Numbered from the stretch's first letter, positions 9,840-21,837 are shown. The stretch is 64,000 nucleotides of DNA from Siphonodentalium dalli (GCA_032622095.1 CP136066.1:201584978-201648977), one strand, 5' to 3'. The notes: generated by a model not told the origin, from the sequence alone. Program-made: numbers and translations.

Positions 9840-10861
9840 CTGCATTAGACTCAGTATGCAGGATTTCCATTAGTACGGCTCAGTGTCTGTAGGATGGCCT
9901 CAATCCCCTCGCTGATGATTTGTGAGTCATACATGTACCTAAATTAAATCGCATTCTATCGTAGAAAATCTGGCTGTAATGAGAGTTCCATGGTTAAATA
10001 GAATGCTGGTGAAAAGGCACATCAATTCATCACTATGTTACCGGTACAAGGTCAAGAAATTATAAAAGCACCAAAACTACAACGTAATGTTTGGTGTGAC
10101 ATCAGAGAGTGGCGTTCTACATATGAAAGTGTCATGGTAACACCATAGAATGCCGGACTGCTGAGTATTGCACTAATCAACAATAATATACCAAGCCAGA
10201 TACAAACGCTTAAACAACGACGCACATTTTCACATTTTAGCGCCAAAGCGGATACGCACAATACTCATTTATATTTCATAACACGTGGGTTAAAACTCGG
10301 CCATAATATCAGTCCTCACTTACATTAGCAACGGATTGTGACCTAGTTTCGGGTGGCTTTCCTTGGGTTTTCTTGTTGAATCACTTTCATGCAAAAGTAA
10401 TTAATTGTAACGTATCACAAATCTTACTGGACATTGCGTCAAAAATAACAATAAAGAAAAAAACTCTACAATATAATATTAAAATCTAATATTTTATTTA
10501 ATTGCAGACGGCTATACTTTTCTCAGTCACTATTTCTGCTGGGATGTCCAATAACTTCAGTATTACCAGTCTGTTTGGAATGCATACTAGTGCACAAGCT
10601 ACAAGTTGCGTTCATGTAGTTTGAATGATTTCACCACTATAAATAGTTTCTGCAGACAATCCCTGAACTACATGTATGATGTCACAGTGCACAAATGACA
10701 GAATGAGCAATTTTTCAGTCAAATATATTATAGAAAGTTTTATAAAAGTTTTGACTGGACAACATCACAGGTATTCAAAAGACACGTCAAATGAGGTCAC
10801 TAGGTGCTAAATAGTTAACCTTCATAATTGCACATTCATCTTGTTGATGTCTTAATTCCAG
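9840..10861. other. Rest of intron 5, no feature seen
   Basis: AT-rich DNA without a recognised repeat family or coding pattern other than the exon that follows. Confidence 0.5.
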
Positions 10862-10969
10862 CACACCTTTCTTCAGCAGTGCCATTAAGATGGTTGTCTT
10901 CTATACATCATGGATCATTTATCATATTGATGCAGCACATTTCCCATTCGCACCAGGTGTCATAGTCAA
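10862..10969 (+). CDS. Exon 6 of the unrecognised host gene
   Basis: This exon has 108 nt with phase 2 at both ends. The acceptor is CTTAATTCCAG and the donor is GTGAGTATG, a near-consensus site. It completes a Ser codon and reads TPFFSSAIKMVVFYTSWIIY then HIDAAHFPFAPGVIV, leaving AA to be completed downstream. It carries the most hydrophobic segment of the visible protein, probably a buried helix. The next compatible exon found is almost 18 kb away, so other exons may have been missed between them. Confidence 0.74.
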
Positions 10970-10979
10970 GTGAGTATGT

Positions 10980-11590
10980 TCAGAAAATTAATCATAATTT
11001 CTGTCCAAAATAGAATTACGCATAATAATGTCTGTATACCTGAATAGGTATTACTCATTGTTAATAATTTTATAATTATCCAAAAATATATTAAGGCCAG
11101 ACAAAATTTATTTTCTGTTTGTCAGATGCCGCCCCCTCATAAAGATATGGCCTTTTGGGTGCTTTTTAAAATAAAAATGATAAATCATCCTTCTGCTGGA
11201 AGCCGTATCCCGATTAGAGCAAGCAACAACAACAACAACATCACCAACAGTAGATAGAAGGAAAAAGAAAATGAAATAATAATCATGTCTAGATCATTTC
11301 CATCTCATATTTTACAGTCCTGTTAAATGTCATACCCTTTCATGACCCTTCCAAAATCTCTAAAGTGGGTTAAAGGGGAGGGCCTACTGCCCTTCCAAAT
11401 CCTCTCAGGTCCACCCCGAAATCCCCAATAATCAGCGGTTCATATTTTCTTGAAAAAATCATCCTGATGCTCAGCTTCAAAGCACGATGTCCACAATCTC
11501 TGGCCATAAATTTTGCTGGACACATTTCAACTTGTATTTAATATTTATCCGTGTTAAATCTTATAATATTAAAGTTTTCTTTTTGGTTTG
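10980..11590. other. Start of the last intron, little structure
   Basis: Only a short (CAA)n run near 11224 stands out. No exon compatible with phase 2 was found. Confidence 0.45.
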
Positions 11591-11591
11591 A

Positions 11592-11858
11592 CTAATCCTA
11601 TCATGACTGGAGCTTCCTGAAAATTTTACGAAAACCCTGTGCCAATGCATTCTCTTATATAATTATGTCAGTCTCCCACAGGGAGCCTCGCATATATAAG
11701 AGAATGCACTGGCCTAACGATATTACTTTGACCTTGTAAGCCAGTGCATTCTCTTATATATGCAAGGCTTCCTAAGGGAGACTTGCATATATAAGAGAAT
11801 GCACTGGCACAGAATCTTTAATGCTGCACCAGCACAGCTCCCGTCATTAAAGGATTCA
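11592..11858 (+). mobile_element. Family A TTAA-type MITE, copy 2
   Basis: The left end, CTAATCCTATCATGACTGG, and the right end, CCGTCATTAAAGGATTCA, are worn forms of TTAACCCTTTCATGACTGG. Both inner hairpins (CTCTTATATATGCAAGG type) and the GACCTTGTAAGCCAGTG spacer are intact. Confidence 0.75.
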
Positions 11859-12764
11859 AAGGGTTCATGGCAGGTTTCGCTCCAAAATACACCTAATAAT
11901 ATTTGCTTTGGAATTTTCCCCAGTATTGAAACAGGCTGAAAAATACCTGATCTACATGTACCTTTCTACGAGCATTGTATGTCCCAAATACAACTTCAAA
12001 CACAATGTACGGGCCCGAACAAAAACAGTTGTTACAGATCTCCATGTTGGTATGTTTCGTAGTGTTGAAACGATTAATCGACTAGTCGAAGTCGACGTGA
12101 TTATTAAATTAGTCGATCCCAAAATCTGCTAGTCGATTAGTCGAAAAAAAAGCACTACCTATGTGCTATCATGACAGCAGTGCCATTGCACGGCCATATT
12201 ATCACGTAATCTAAAAGCCTTATTGCATTGTTCCTTTAACAATGCCACTGCCATCAGTCATGCACGGGCGGTGAAATCCATGACCTGAACTGAACCCTAT
12301 GTATGCACGTGTAGGCGCGGTATCTTTTATTTTGATCATCACAGAAATGAAGTGTCGCTGCCGACTGAGCACTCTAGTTCGATGTGACGCAATTGACCAG
12401 TGATAACTTCTCACTGTGTAATACTAGAGTAATGATGGACCAAAATGGCTTGAATGATATACGAAACATAACTCGCGTAAACTGAATAGATTCTAATACC
12501 CATACCCCCTCCCCCGCGACGCGACATAGGGTGCCTACCCTTACCGAAATCATTAGCCATCTGTTAGCCATTCTTTAGCACTTGGAAGAGAAGGAATGAT
12601 GGCTTACTGATGGCTAGTAGTTTTCAGAGGATATGGATGGCTAATGCAAAATTTAGCCATCGAGGCTAGGTGATGGCTAGATGATGGCTTATTAGCCATC
12701 GCTTAGCCCTCCTATAGGCCGAAATATTTAAATGAGCTAAGCCATCGCTTAGCCCTCGATGGAT

Positions 12765-12920
12765 GGATGGCTAGTAGGCCGATGGCTAGTAACCCGATGG
12801 CTAGTAGGCTGATGGCTAGTAGGCGATGGCTAGTAAGCCGATGGCTAGTAGGCCGATGGCTAGTAAGCCGATGGCTAGTAGGCCGATGGCTAGTAGGCCG
12901 ATGGCTAGTAAGCCATCGGA
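12765..12920 (+). repeat. Tandem GATGGCTAGTAGGCC array
   Basis: About ten copies of a 14-15 bp unit (GATGGCTAGTAGGCC or GATGGCTAGTAAGCC) form the densest part of the left subterminal region of element 1. The open frame of MASRPMASNPMASR type is a product of this array. Confidence 0.85.
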
Positions 12921-13270
12921 TTGTTAGCCCTGGACATTTAGTGATGGCTATGTTATATAACTTGCTTCAGGAGGAATAACTCTTTGGCATCATCTATTTG
13001 AGAATGAATTATCTTTAAAATAATATGTTATATCATAAAAATAATTTTTTACCAAAATATTTAACAATGTCAATTATTTTTGTTATCTTTTGCCAAGTTT
13101 TCATCATAAATACAGTGGAAACGATTTGCAATTGTATCACTGGACACACGGACTGCATGGTATCTGGAATCATATGCATGCAACATCTTCACATTAGGCT
13201 GGGCCAGCCAAAGATTTCTGCAGATTTTTTGTCAAAATTCAAAAGAAAATAGTCTGGTCAAGATAGATCT

Positions 13271-13469
13271 TTAACCCTTCCTATATGAGAACTATATATG
13301 CTGGTGCAGCATTAAAGAACGTGGTTCCAGCTGAATTCTCTTATATATGCGAGTTTCCCATCTATAGGGATCAAGCCTTGTATATATAAGAGAATTTACT
13401 GGCTAGCTAGAGAATTGCATGGTACAGGATTTTCAAAAAATTTCAAGAAGCTCCCATCGGAATGGTTAA
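13271..13469. mobile_element. Family A TTAA-type MITE, copy 3, nested in element 1
   Basis: TTAACCCTTCC on the left and GGAATGGTTAA on the right surround one CTCTTATATATGCGAG hairpin. It sits inside element 1, which sits inside the hAT element, giving a three-level nest. Confidence 0.65.
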
Positions 13470-14940
13470 ATATGAATATGTTTTTTTCAAGATGTTTAAT
13501 GTGTCATATAATGCCCAATAAATTAGAAAATATAGTGCTGAGGATTGTACTTACCAATTTCCAGATTAATTTGTATATACATGCATGTATCTTAGTGGCA
13601 GCAGGATATTTTCTCAGAATCTCAGGCAGAATGTTTGATAAACATGCGGATTTCTGAGAGTTATTTCACAACTTTTAAAATTAGCAGGCTCAGCTATCTT
13701 GAAGCCATTACAGTTCTAGTCCAATGAATCTTAACTAAAGAAATCACAAGTTTATAAGACTGCTAAGAACATAAGTGTAAAAAAACTGGAACAAAAAACT
13801 TGAGCAGTGAATACAGACTAGCAGTTACAATTCAAATGTTGTTGAGTACAATATCCCATGATGCATTTATGCAGCCTCTATCTGGTTGGACCAACATATG
13901 GCAGCCATATGTCAGGTCTATGGCAGTCTCAGGACAGAAGGTCTTCTAACCATTAATATGACTTTGGTGAAGGCTAATAACATTCGAATGTTAAATATTC
14001 TCCAGTCTGATGGTTATCGATTAAATTCTTAACCACCAGTAATGATGGCTAGTGAATATAATTCCATGTTGTTAGCCATCGACTAACCATCACCTTAGCC
14101 ATCACCAGAAATTCTTCCTGATTGGATGGCTACCTTAGCCATCACACCCCTTCTTATTCTTCATGAGTGCTAATATAACTATAGTGATGGTTTATCTTAG
14201 CCATCATTGGTCTCTGATGGCTAAGCAAGGGCTTAGGGATGGCTTAATAAGCCATTCTGTTCGGTAAGGGTATTCAGAGAGACAATAGAACACACCCGAC
14301 ATCTCGTTAGCAAGACTTGCGAATGAGACTTGCCTATTTACTGGTTACCAGTGTCAATTTTGTTTAAATAAAATGTTTTTATTACCTGCATTCCCCAAAC
14401 CGTGAGATTATATAGAGGTTGCAGGAGAGCCGGGTTTAAGACATCAAATTGGGAGACTCACGGGCAAACGGGAGATTATATAGTTCACATTCTTTCCGTT
14501 TGAACGTTCTGAAATGAAGAGTTGGATTCTCAAAACTGCGATGCCACATGGCCCATTTCATTAGTCATATGGGCATAGAAACGGGAACTCTTAGAAGGGG
14601 TCCGACTAGTCGACTAGTAGTCGATTACATCTGGCGACTAGTCGATTCCTTAAAATCGCTAATCGTTTCAACACTAATGTTTCGAGATACCTCTTACAAA
14701 TTATGTCCACATAATTTTAGGATTGAATGAACCATGTCCTTTTAAATTGTATGCACTTGGGTTATACAACAGACATTTATGTCAAAATTATAGTCATTGT
14801 TTGTGTGCAACAATGTTTTTTCGCTAATTAGGTGGTATAATTAACCTGTACATCTGCTGGGGAGATTTTTGTCATAAAAATCTGTCTGCTGGGTAATTGT
14901 GTGAGCTAAGTAAGAATCAAAATAAAAACCTGCCTGTCCA

Positions 14941-15317
14941 GGGGGGGGGGGGGGGGTCGGAAACAATTTGCAGGCACGTATGCTGATTTTATTCCTTTCG
15001 ACCCTTGTTGGGACCCACCCACCCCCGCTTCCAAATTTTTTTCCGTTTTCGGCAGTTTTTTCACCTGACCATTTTTGGACACCCACCCCCCCTTTGAACA
15101 CTAAAACAGAGATTTGCGGGGGGAAATTCACTGTAAACAGCTGTAAATGAATTTCTGTGCATACTATTTGTAATGGATGTTCACATTGACATGTAAATAG
15201 GAACAGTTTTAAACCAAATTCATTGCAAAAACAGTCAAAAAGACTTGCAGGAAAAAAAAAATTTAATTGCAGAAAAAATTGTTTGTTGGTCCCATCGATC
15301 ACCCACTCACCCACCCA
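14941..15317 (+). mobile_element. Family U poly(G)-ended repeat, copy 1
   Basis: It starts with 16 G, then TCGGAAACAATTTGCAGGCA and CGTATG. It matches the reverse complement of 54141-54686 through GTTTTCGGCAGTTTTTTC and TGAATTTCTGTGCATACTAT. The right end is lost after CACCCACTCACCCACCC. The 161-codon minus frame at 14841-15326 is produced by this repeat. Confidence 0.7.
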
Positions 15318-15806
15318 GATAATCAACTTTGTGTGGCCTAATTACCAAGTACAACAATCCATTTTAAAACCATTAATTAACAATTAAATTAATTAAAACC
15401 ATTAGGGGCAATCAGCGTATTCAATTACCCATCTAAACCTTCTTAACAAAGAACATATTGAACTCTATTTTTGGTAATAACAATTATAACTCAGGCACTG
15501 ATTCCGATTCATTTTACGATTACTCAGATTAATCATTTGATAAGTGCCCGAGACCACCCCCTGATGTATATTGAAACAATTATTTCCACCTCCTACCACC
15601 CACCTTGTATCTATTTTAATGGATACTTAACATTCCTCAGAATTACCTCAGCTAGCTGACCCTAATGGAAATAAATGGGCCTCGTCCTGCTTATTATGTT
15701 GTCCCCGATAACATTCAGTCACATGACAGTGCACCCAATCTGATTTTCTATATTCTGCGCTCTTAATTTTACACAGCTTTAAATGATATTATGACATACA
15801 TTATAC
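15318..15806. other. Spacer without recognised feature
   Basis: AT-rich sequence with (TTAA)-rich words near 15370. No coding pattern and no match to families elsewhere in the window. Confidence 0.5.
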
Positions 15807-17086
15807 CCCTTACCAAAACCGAACGCCATTATTTAGCGTTTGCTTAGCGATTACCCTTAGCGTTTTCTTAGCGTTTCCTTAGCGTTCAAATGCATAAAAT
15901 AAACGCTAAGATGAATGGGGCAAACAAATGTTAAGCTTAGCGTTCAAATGCTATCTTAACGTTTGGTTAGCGTTTGGTTAGCGTGTATATAGGGTGAAAT
16001 ATTTATGAGCTTAGCGTTCGAACGCTAAGCTTAGCGTTTGAACGCTTACCTCATTTGCATATTGTTGGTATGTTGGCAAATATACTGTTGCAATTCCTTA
16101 GCGTTTCCTTATTCCTTAGCGTTTCCTTAGCGTTTCCTAAGCGTTTTCTTAGCGTTTCCTTAGCGTTCAAATATAATCATTTAAACGCTAATATTAACCC
16201 TCAAGTTACTGAATGGTACAGTCTTCTGGTTATGACTTAAAAGGCTGCTTAGAAATGCCTCTCCGTTTGCTCACACATATTTAGAATATGCATTTTTTTA
16301 AATGTTACAGTACCTTACATTCTTTTCCTAAAGATTCACTAACTCATTCACTGATTGTTGACTCTCCCAAAATATTCCTTCCTCATGGTGGAATTATGAA
16401 CTGTAGGCTACTCCAATTTCAGAATCAATAGAATTTATTCAAATATAATCAAATGATCTTAGCCTGATTTTCCTCTCATCTTCATATGCTATAATTACTG
16501 GGTGAAGGACAGTGTGAAATTCATCAAAACCTGGTGGTGACGTGCTATAAAAGATTGAGTGAAACATATATAGCAGGGTTTTGAAGTTTTTTAACTCTGT
16601 CTTTCACTCGGTCACAATAACATGTGAAGGCCAGAGGAAATTCAGGCTATAACAAAACAGTAATTAATATATAACATTCTATCCTGATCGAGTTCTTTTC
16701 TTTACTTTAGTGATTCATTTCTGAAAACAATAAAAGAAAAAATTAAGATTTCCAAGAATCATTGATGAAATTTCCTTCAATTTAACACAATTAAGCAACT
16801 TTACTCTGCATGCTTTCTTTGTTTTATGCAAAATGGTCCCCCACAGTTGTATTTGACAAACTAATTTTCAAGGACATCCCTTGCGATCAGGCACAATCAC
16901 CTGCAGGTCTTCTGATGGAGTTACTTTACACAAAATTATTTGTCTAGCTGTGCGGTCATAAACTTGGCATTAATATATACTTACACGATGTACCAAACAA
17001 TGTTGCACATTCTTATGACGCATGAAAAGGTATGATATCATACATGCTGGACAGTATGACATCCATATGAGACAAGAATAACTTAC

Positions 17087-17225
17087 CCTTCATTAGACTT
17101 GAAATTATCATACGAAATCTTCATCCGACTTCTGTCATTTGTACACTTTGAGCATATTTTAGCATTAACGTCAGTCTCCTTCATGATGTCCCACATCTCT
17201 TTTTTGGAGACCGAAATTATGAATT
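17087..17225 (-). CDS. Minus-strand exon in element 2, Cys-bearing protein (downstream exon)
   Basis: Read on the minus strand, the acceptor is CAATTTTCAG and the donor is GTAAGTTATTC. The 139 nt carry two bases, 45 codons and two bases: FIISVSKKEMWDIMKETDVN, AKICSKCTNDRSRMKISYDN and FKSNE. It holds a CSKC pair that could bind zinc. The first two bases complete the Glu codon left by the exon at 18650-18771, so the phases agree. The onward join is unclear; a 27-nt exon at about 16986 and an early stop are both possible. The family is not recognised. Confidence 0.62.
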
Positions 17226-18008
17226 CTGAAAATTGAAGAATTAATATAATGATAACTATTTAAAGGCTTCGTACATGTATCACCTGATTATTGATCAATT
17301 TCATGATTGGCTTATTTATTACAACTGTAATGCATAGCATGACATATTTCCTGATTTGCAGTTTGGAAAGGGTGCAGTGCTGAAAGTTTGAATGGATGTT
17401 AATTAATGGATGAAATAGTTTGTATGTGGATATCCTTCTTCCCATGCTGGTATATTATAGTAGTACCAAAGGACATTACAATCCAATAATTGGTACTGAA
17501 GCTACATTCATACAATGCAGAATATCTGTACAGGGTTACAGGCTGCATGAGCATAGTGTTTCCAAAGTCAAACATAGGGCATATGTTCTTCTTATTAGGT
17601 GCACTACAGCCAACTTATAGAATATATGTGTTTTATGTGTATTGTCAAACCATGAAATATTATCTGCTGAGAAAATTTATAACTCATCAATTCTGCTGTT
17701 AAGTTAATTTTTTTGGTAATACCCAAAATTTAATATGGAGTTCATATATTCATTATAAGTAGAAATCCCATACAACAAAGCATATAAATGACAGATAAAT
17801 GTTTAGCACAATGGACATTCTATATTGAGGGGACCTGGTAAATTAACCTATTAATTGTACTGTATTTAAAGTATGAAGCTTAATTACCCTTCTAATATTG
17901 CTATCTTTACTAAATTTGACAGAGATAATTGTTTTGACTCCTTGCACTGGTACATTTCAAGTAGATTTCCTTACTGTATATAGTCATGCAGTTTCTTCTC
18001 AAATTTTC

Positions 18009-18046
18009 TGTGACTGTTTCTTTGAAAAAGAAATTGTGATCTCTGA
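18009..18046 (-). pseudogene. Decayed paralogue of the 17087-17225 exon start
   Basis: On the minus strand, TTTCAATTTCAG is followed by codons for EITISFSKKQSQKI and then a stop. This parallels EFIISVSKKEMWDI of the intact exon. It is an old internal duplication of the acceptor and the first part of the exon. Confidence 0.4.
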
Positions 18047-18649
18047 AATTGAAATAGAATAAGTCATAGTTAAAGCTATGCTGGTGTTATTCAAGCCATA
18101 TTTTTATTTTAAAAATTGTAGGTAGAAATTTAATTAGCACTTCAAAGTTAATTCGCATGCATGGGCATCATGCATATATATATACACCCATAGTAAGTTT
18201 CATTTAAATATTGCAATATATCAGGGGTGGCATCAGTATTTCCCCAATGCAGGGGCTACTTTATAATACAATTGACCCCTCCCCTGATTCCACCCCTACA
18301 ATATATTAATATGTAGATTAAACCCTGGATATGTGAGTCATTTGTTTTTATTCAAATTGGTTTATCCTTATGAGATTGATATATTAAATCCCATTTATAC
18401 AGGGTTGTGCATGGTTTAAAGGGAATCCAAAAATCTGTGAGAGAGTAGTTGAATTGTGGAGGGCCTAGCTAGCTTGTATGGTTCGATCCCTGTAGCTAAG
18501 ATTTAATATTGCCTTTGTGTGTGACTGCATGAAAGATGATCATGCCAATATTAATTGTTCTGTACATTCTCTCTATATAAAATATCATATTTTGAAGTTT
18601 CATGAGGCTATAAGCAACATAAATTAATTTGAATTATGAAAGTACTTAC

Positions 18650-18771
18650 CAGATACACAAATAATGGTTTCCCGGCCATTCAGGTGCTGTTGATTCTGTG
18701 AGACTTCATAAATTAATCCATCAAAAACACAGAAAAATGATCTCTTTTCACATTGCTTTTTAGAACAAAAT
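18650..18771 (-). CDS. Minus-strand exon in element 2 (upstream exon)
   Basis: Read on the minus strand, the acceptor is TTTATACTCAG and the donor is GTAAGTACTTTC. The 122 nt carry one base, 40 codons and one base: FCSKKQCEKRSFFCVFDGLI then YEVSQNQQHLNGRETIICVS. Three Cys residues (FC, QC, FC) suggest a metal-binding fold. It must be preceded by an exon ending in phase 2, which I could not find. A TE gene or a captured host gene are both possible. Confidence 0.6.
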
Positions 18772-19607
18772 CTGAGTATAAAGCTGCATAAACATGTACA
18801 TCATTCATCAGTGAGAGACAAACTGGCCAAAAACAAAGAGTCAACACTGGGCCACACATCTGTTACATAGTTTAAGAAGTATCAAATTCCAAGCTTATGG
18901 GCCAGTTCTCCCAACTTAACAACTTTAAATTGCCCCCAGGGGATTGTCATGCAGACTCAATGATTGCATAAGGCAGTGATTTAATTTTATGTATAGGCAT
19001 TATCTGGTTCTTAGAATATTTTAGGGGATGCAGAGATCTGGATTGAACTAGCAAGTTCAGTGAGACAAATTCATTACTTGAATTAGTTAAGCAAATATTC
19101 TCGCACTTTAATTTAGAATTGGGGTAGTTTCAATTCATATTAATTATACAATTTTAAATGTATCTAAAATAGCCACATTTTCTGTCCCTATTCAGAGAGA
19201 ATAATTAAAGAAAAATATTTTCAAGTGATAGAAACTCATATTGACTGGTCTGTCTGACTTTAAATATAATTATTATTTTATATAAAAAAAAAAAATAATA
19301 ATTAATAATGTTCATAAAATCACTTCTTTTGATAATGTATAAAGCACAGATGAGCCAATATTTCTTACAACAATAGATTTTCCCCCCACTTTTCCTTGTT
19401 GAACATGGACTTAATTAGTTTAATTACAAGAGATTCTCTGCTTGCACTGGCTTGCATGAAAGAAACAAAATTCTCTGTATTCTGTGCACTATACATTAAA
19501 TATTAGTGTTTGAAAAAAATCCCATAAACATATTACACTTATTTAGTGATTTTTTTTAAAGAAAGGGTATACAGTGGTACATGTATGGTACGTACAATGT
19601 ACATGTA

Positions 19608-20128
19608 AAACCTGCCAGACATGTCAAATATTTATCTCTTGTTCAGTTAAATGTGTGGAGTTTTCAAAGTATTTCCAAGACAACAAAATGTACTCAATAT
19701 ATGTATTGTAAAAAAAATATTTTTTGAATTCTACATCATTGTTCAGTTTAACTAATTCTGGCCATTCGCATAGGTAGATTAAATTGTCAAAAACATTAGT
19801 CACATATATAGGAGATATGAAAACAAAAAGAAACAAATTACCAGGTACTTGTTGTTGGAAGATATTAGACAGTAGTACATGTACAGGTACAGGTACATAT
19901 GTCATACCTGCCAGAATTGTCAAATATTATCGCTTGTTCAGTTAAATGTACATGTCTGGAGTATTCAAATTATTTCCAAGGCAAACTACCAGTACATGAA
20001 CCTATTAAAAATGTATTTAAAAAAATATTTTCATAATTCTACATCATTTTCTAGTGTAAAGAATTCTGGTCATTCTCGTATGTAGATTGTCAAAAACAAG
20101 TCACATATATAGGAGATATGAAGTTTTG
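19608..20128. repeat. Two direct repeats of about 220 bp inside element 2
   Basis: Copies at about 19612-19826 and 19903-20124 share TTGTTCAGTTAAATG, ATTCTACATCATT and CACATATATAGGAGATATGA. Small gaps separate them. The 99-codon minus frame at 19624-19923 spans the first copy and is not convincing as a gene. Confidence 0.75.
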
Positions 20129-20814
20129 ATAAATTTTTCCATAAAATTTACCTGAACTCGACTTAGTTTATTTCTGAATTTTATTTTTATTTCTCAAATG
20201 CACGGTCATGCAAGAAACACTAAGAACCATTTACTAGCGTTTATGAAAGGCTGAAAATCGCTAAGGAATACAATTTACAAAGAAACGTTCAGACCTATCA
20301 ATGCTTATAATAACAGAGAAGAGATGTTAGCGTTTTTCTTAGCGTTTAACTTTCAAAACGCTAAGGAATAAGAAAATCGCAAATATATTAACGTTTTTCT
20401 TAGCGTTTAACTTTCTAAACGCTAAGGAATAAAAAAAATCGCTAAGGATCATCGATGCTTAACGTTCAAACGCTAACAGAAGCGTTTTCTTAGCGTTCGA
20501 ACGCTAAGAAATGTCTTCTCATAACGTTCAAACGCTAACAAATTGCCCCAAACGCTAAGGAAACGCTAAGAAAACGCTTAATAAGCGATTATGTTCGGTA
20601 AGGGACATCACATTACATATAAACCAATTTTACTGATGTTATACACACAATTTATACAAGTTGTACTATTTTTCTGTAACATTGCACTGTCAACATGTAC
20701 ATGTATATGAATGTTATCAAAATAAAATCTAATCTAATTGCTTGGAATGTTTTACAACAGTATCTTTATTTGAAGATACAATACAGGTTTGTGTATTACA
20801 TGTTTGACGTTTAA

Positions 20815-20912
20815 TAAATAGTATGATATTATTCATCAAACCTCAATCCTTAAAGTGGCACATTGTCTTCATGTCTCAAAATAAACCTACTAATTGCTTG
20901 ATATCGTTTTTG
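20815..20912 (+). repeat. Family L repeat with an unoccupied TTAA site
   Basis: ACCTCAATCCTTAAAGTGGC continues into ACTAATTGCTTGATATCG. The same sequence at 22390 is split at TTAA by a family B element, so this copy is the empty-site form. Confidence 0.8.
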
Positions 20913-21029
20913 TTTTTATTTTTTATTTTTTATTGAGAATGAAGTATATCAATGGAGGAAGAGACAAAATACATTCACGCATTCACGCTCTCAATCAAAG
21001 ACATGGAAGAGTTTCACTCTTCCATGCTC

Positions 21030-21405
21030 TGGCCTACTTTCTTACCTGTGACATGTAATTAGAAAATATGTAAAGGCACACAATGTGTTCGGACAACTTT
21101 ACAAACACCGTTTAACTTAAAATCAAGATGAATCAGCGACACTATACTACCTTGACATATTTTTTACCCGAAATGGACTTTCTTTAGCTACAACAATGGT
21201 GATAAAAAATATAAATAAAGAATTTCGTACTTTCTTACCTGTGACATATGTAATTAGAAAATATTTATAGGCACATAATGTGTTCGGACAATTTTAACGA
21301 ACACCGTTCAACTTAAAAGCAAGACGAATCAGCGATACTAGGTACTACCTTGACACATTTTTGCCCGAAAATGGACTTTCTACAACCATGGTGATAAAAA
21401 ACAAT
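21030..21405 (+). repeat. Tandem duplication of about 190 bp
   Basis: Two copies (about 21030-21215 and 21227-21405) begin TACTTTCTTACCTGTGACAT and share GTTCGGACAA and GAAATGGACTTTCT-type blocks. They differ at many sites. A short hairpin, GGAAGAGTTTCACTCTTCC, lies just before them. Confidence 0.8.
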
Positions 21406-21447
21406 AGATTATTTTTTTGTCTTCAGTATAACTTTAAATTTCCCTTA

Positions 21448-21837
21448 TTAACCCTTTACCCAACAAACCGGCCAAATAAAGCTTCAACAGCCTAAAATAT
21501 CTTCGGTCTGTCTCAATAGAACCATACAAATATGGATATCATTGGAACCGGCTCCTTGACCACATTGTGATAGTTACAGTTATGCCCTGTGCCAATGCAT
21601 TCTCTTATATATGCGAGTCGACCATAGGTCGCCTCGCATATATAAGAGAATGCATTGGCCTAAAAAAAATCTTTTTTTAACACTTTTTACCATTTTTTCT
21701 TACAATCTTTAATAATTTTATAATTTTTAATGTGTTAAGCCAATGCATTCTCTTATATATGCGAGGCGACCTATGGTTGACTCGCATATATAAGAGAATG
21801 CATTGGCACAGGGCCGTTCTGTTGGGTAAAGGGTTAA
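21448..21837 (+). mobile_element. Family B TTAA MITE, copy 2
   Basis: TTAA lies at both ends, with termini CCCTTTACCCAACAAACCGG and GTTCTGTTGGGTAAAGGG. Two hairpins, GCGAGTCGACCATAGGTCGC and its mirror, stand inside. TTAA targets with CCC starts are typical of piggyBac-like elements. There is no transposase, so it is non-autonomous. Confidence 0.85.

Larger units (their letters stand above)
12538..14270. mobile_element. CCCTTACC-ended element 1, TTAGCCATC subterminal word
   Basis: The ends are CCCTTACCGAA and TTCGGTAAGGG, with TA on both sides. Both subterminal regions are crowded with TTAGCCATC in either orientation: on the left to about 12930 and on the right from about 14040. An inner block, TATAGGCCGAAATATTTAAA (12713 on), matches element 2. 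No transposase is recognised in the middle. The superfamily is unknown; the 2-bp duplication and subterminal arrays recall CACTA-type elements, but the ends do not begin CACT. Confidence 0.78.
12060..14676. mobile_element. hAT-type element with a perfect 8-bp target duplication, carrying a nested element
   Basis: The termini are TAGTGTTGAAACGATTA and its complement. They are flanked by ATGTTTCG on both sides (12052-12059 and 14677-14684). The subterminal DNA is rich in GACTAGTCG words on both sides. About 1.73 kb of the interior is another transposon (12538-14270). Without it the element is about 880 bp and non-coding. Confidence 0.88.
15807..20604. mobile_element. CCCTTACC-ended element 2, TTAGCGTT subterminal word, 4.8 kb
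   Basis: The left end is CCCTTACCAAAACCGAAC and the right end is GTTCGGTAAGGG. AC lies on both sides. The subterminal regions (to about 16190 and from about 20330) are filled with TTAGCGTTT and its complement in place of element 1's TTAGCCATC. A shared inner block, AGGGTGAAATATTTATGAGC (15991 on), lies at the same relative place as in element 1. The interior holds two spliced minus-strand exons, so this may be the coding member of the family. Confidence 0.78.

Noticed and set aside
11317-11360. A possible exon after TATTTTACAG
   Set aside because: In the required phase 2 it meets a stop after a few codons.
14841-15326. A 161-codon minus-strand open frame
   Set aside because: It spans the poly(G)-ended repeat; the matching repeat at 54141 gives a similar Pro/Thr-rich frame.
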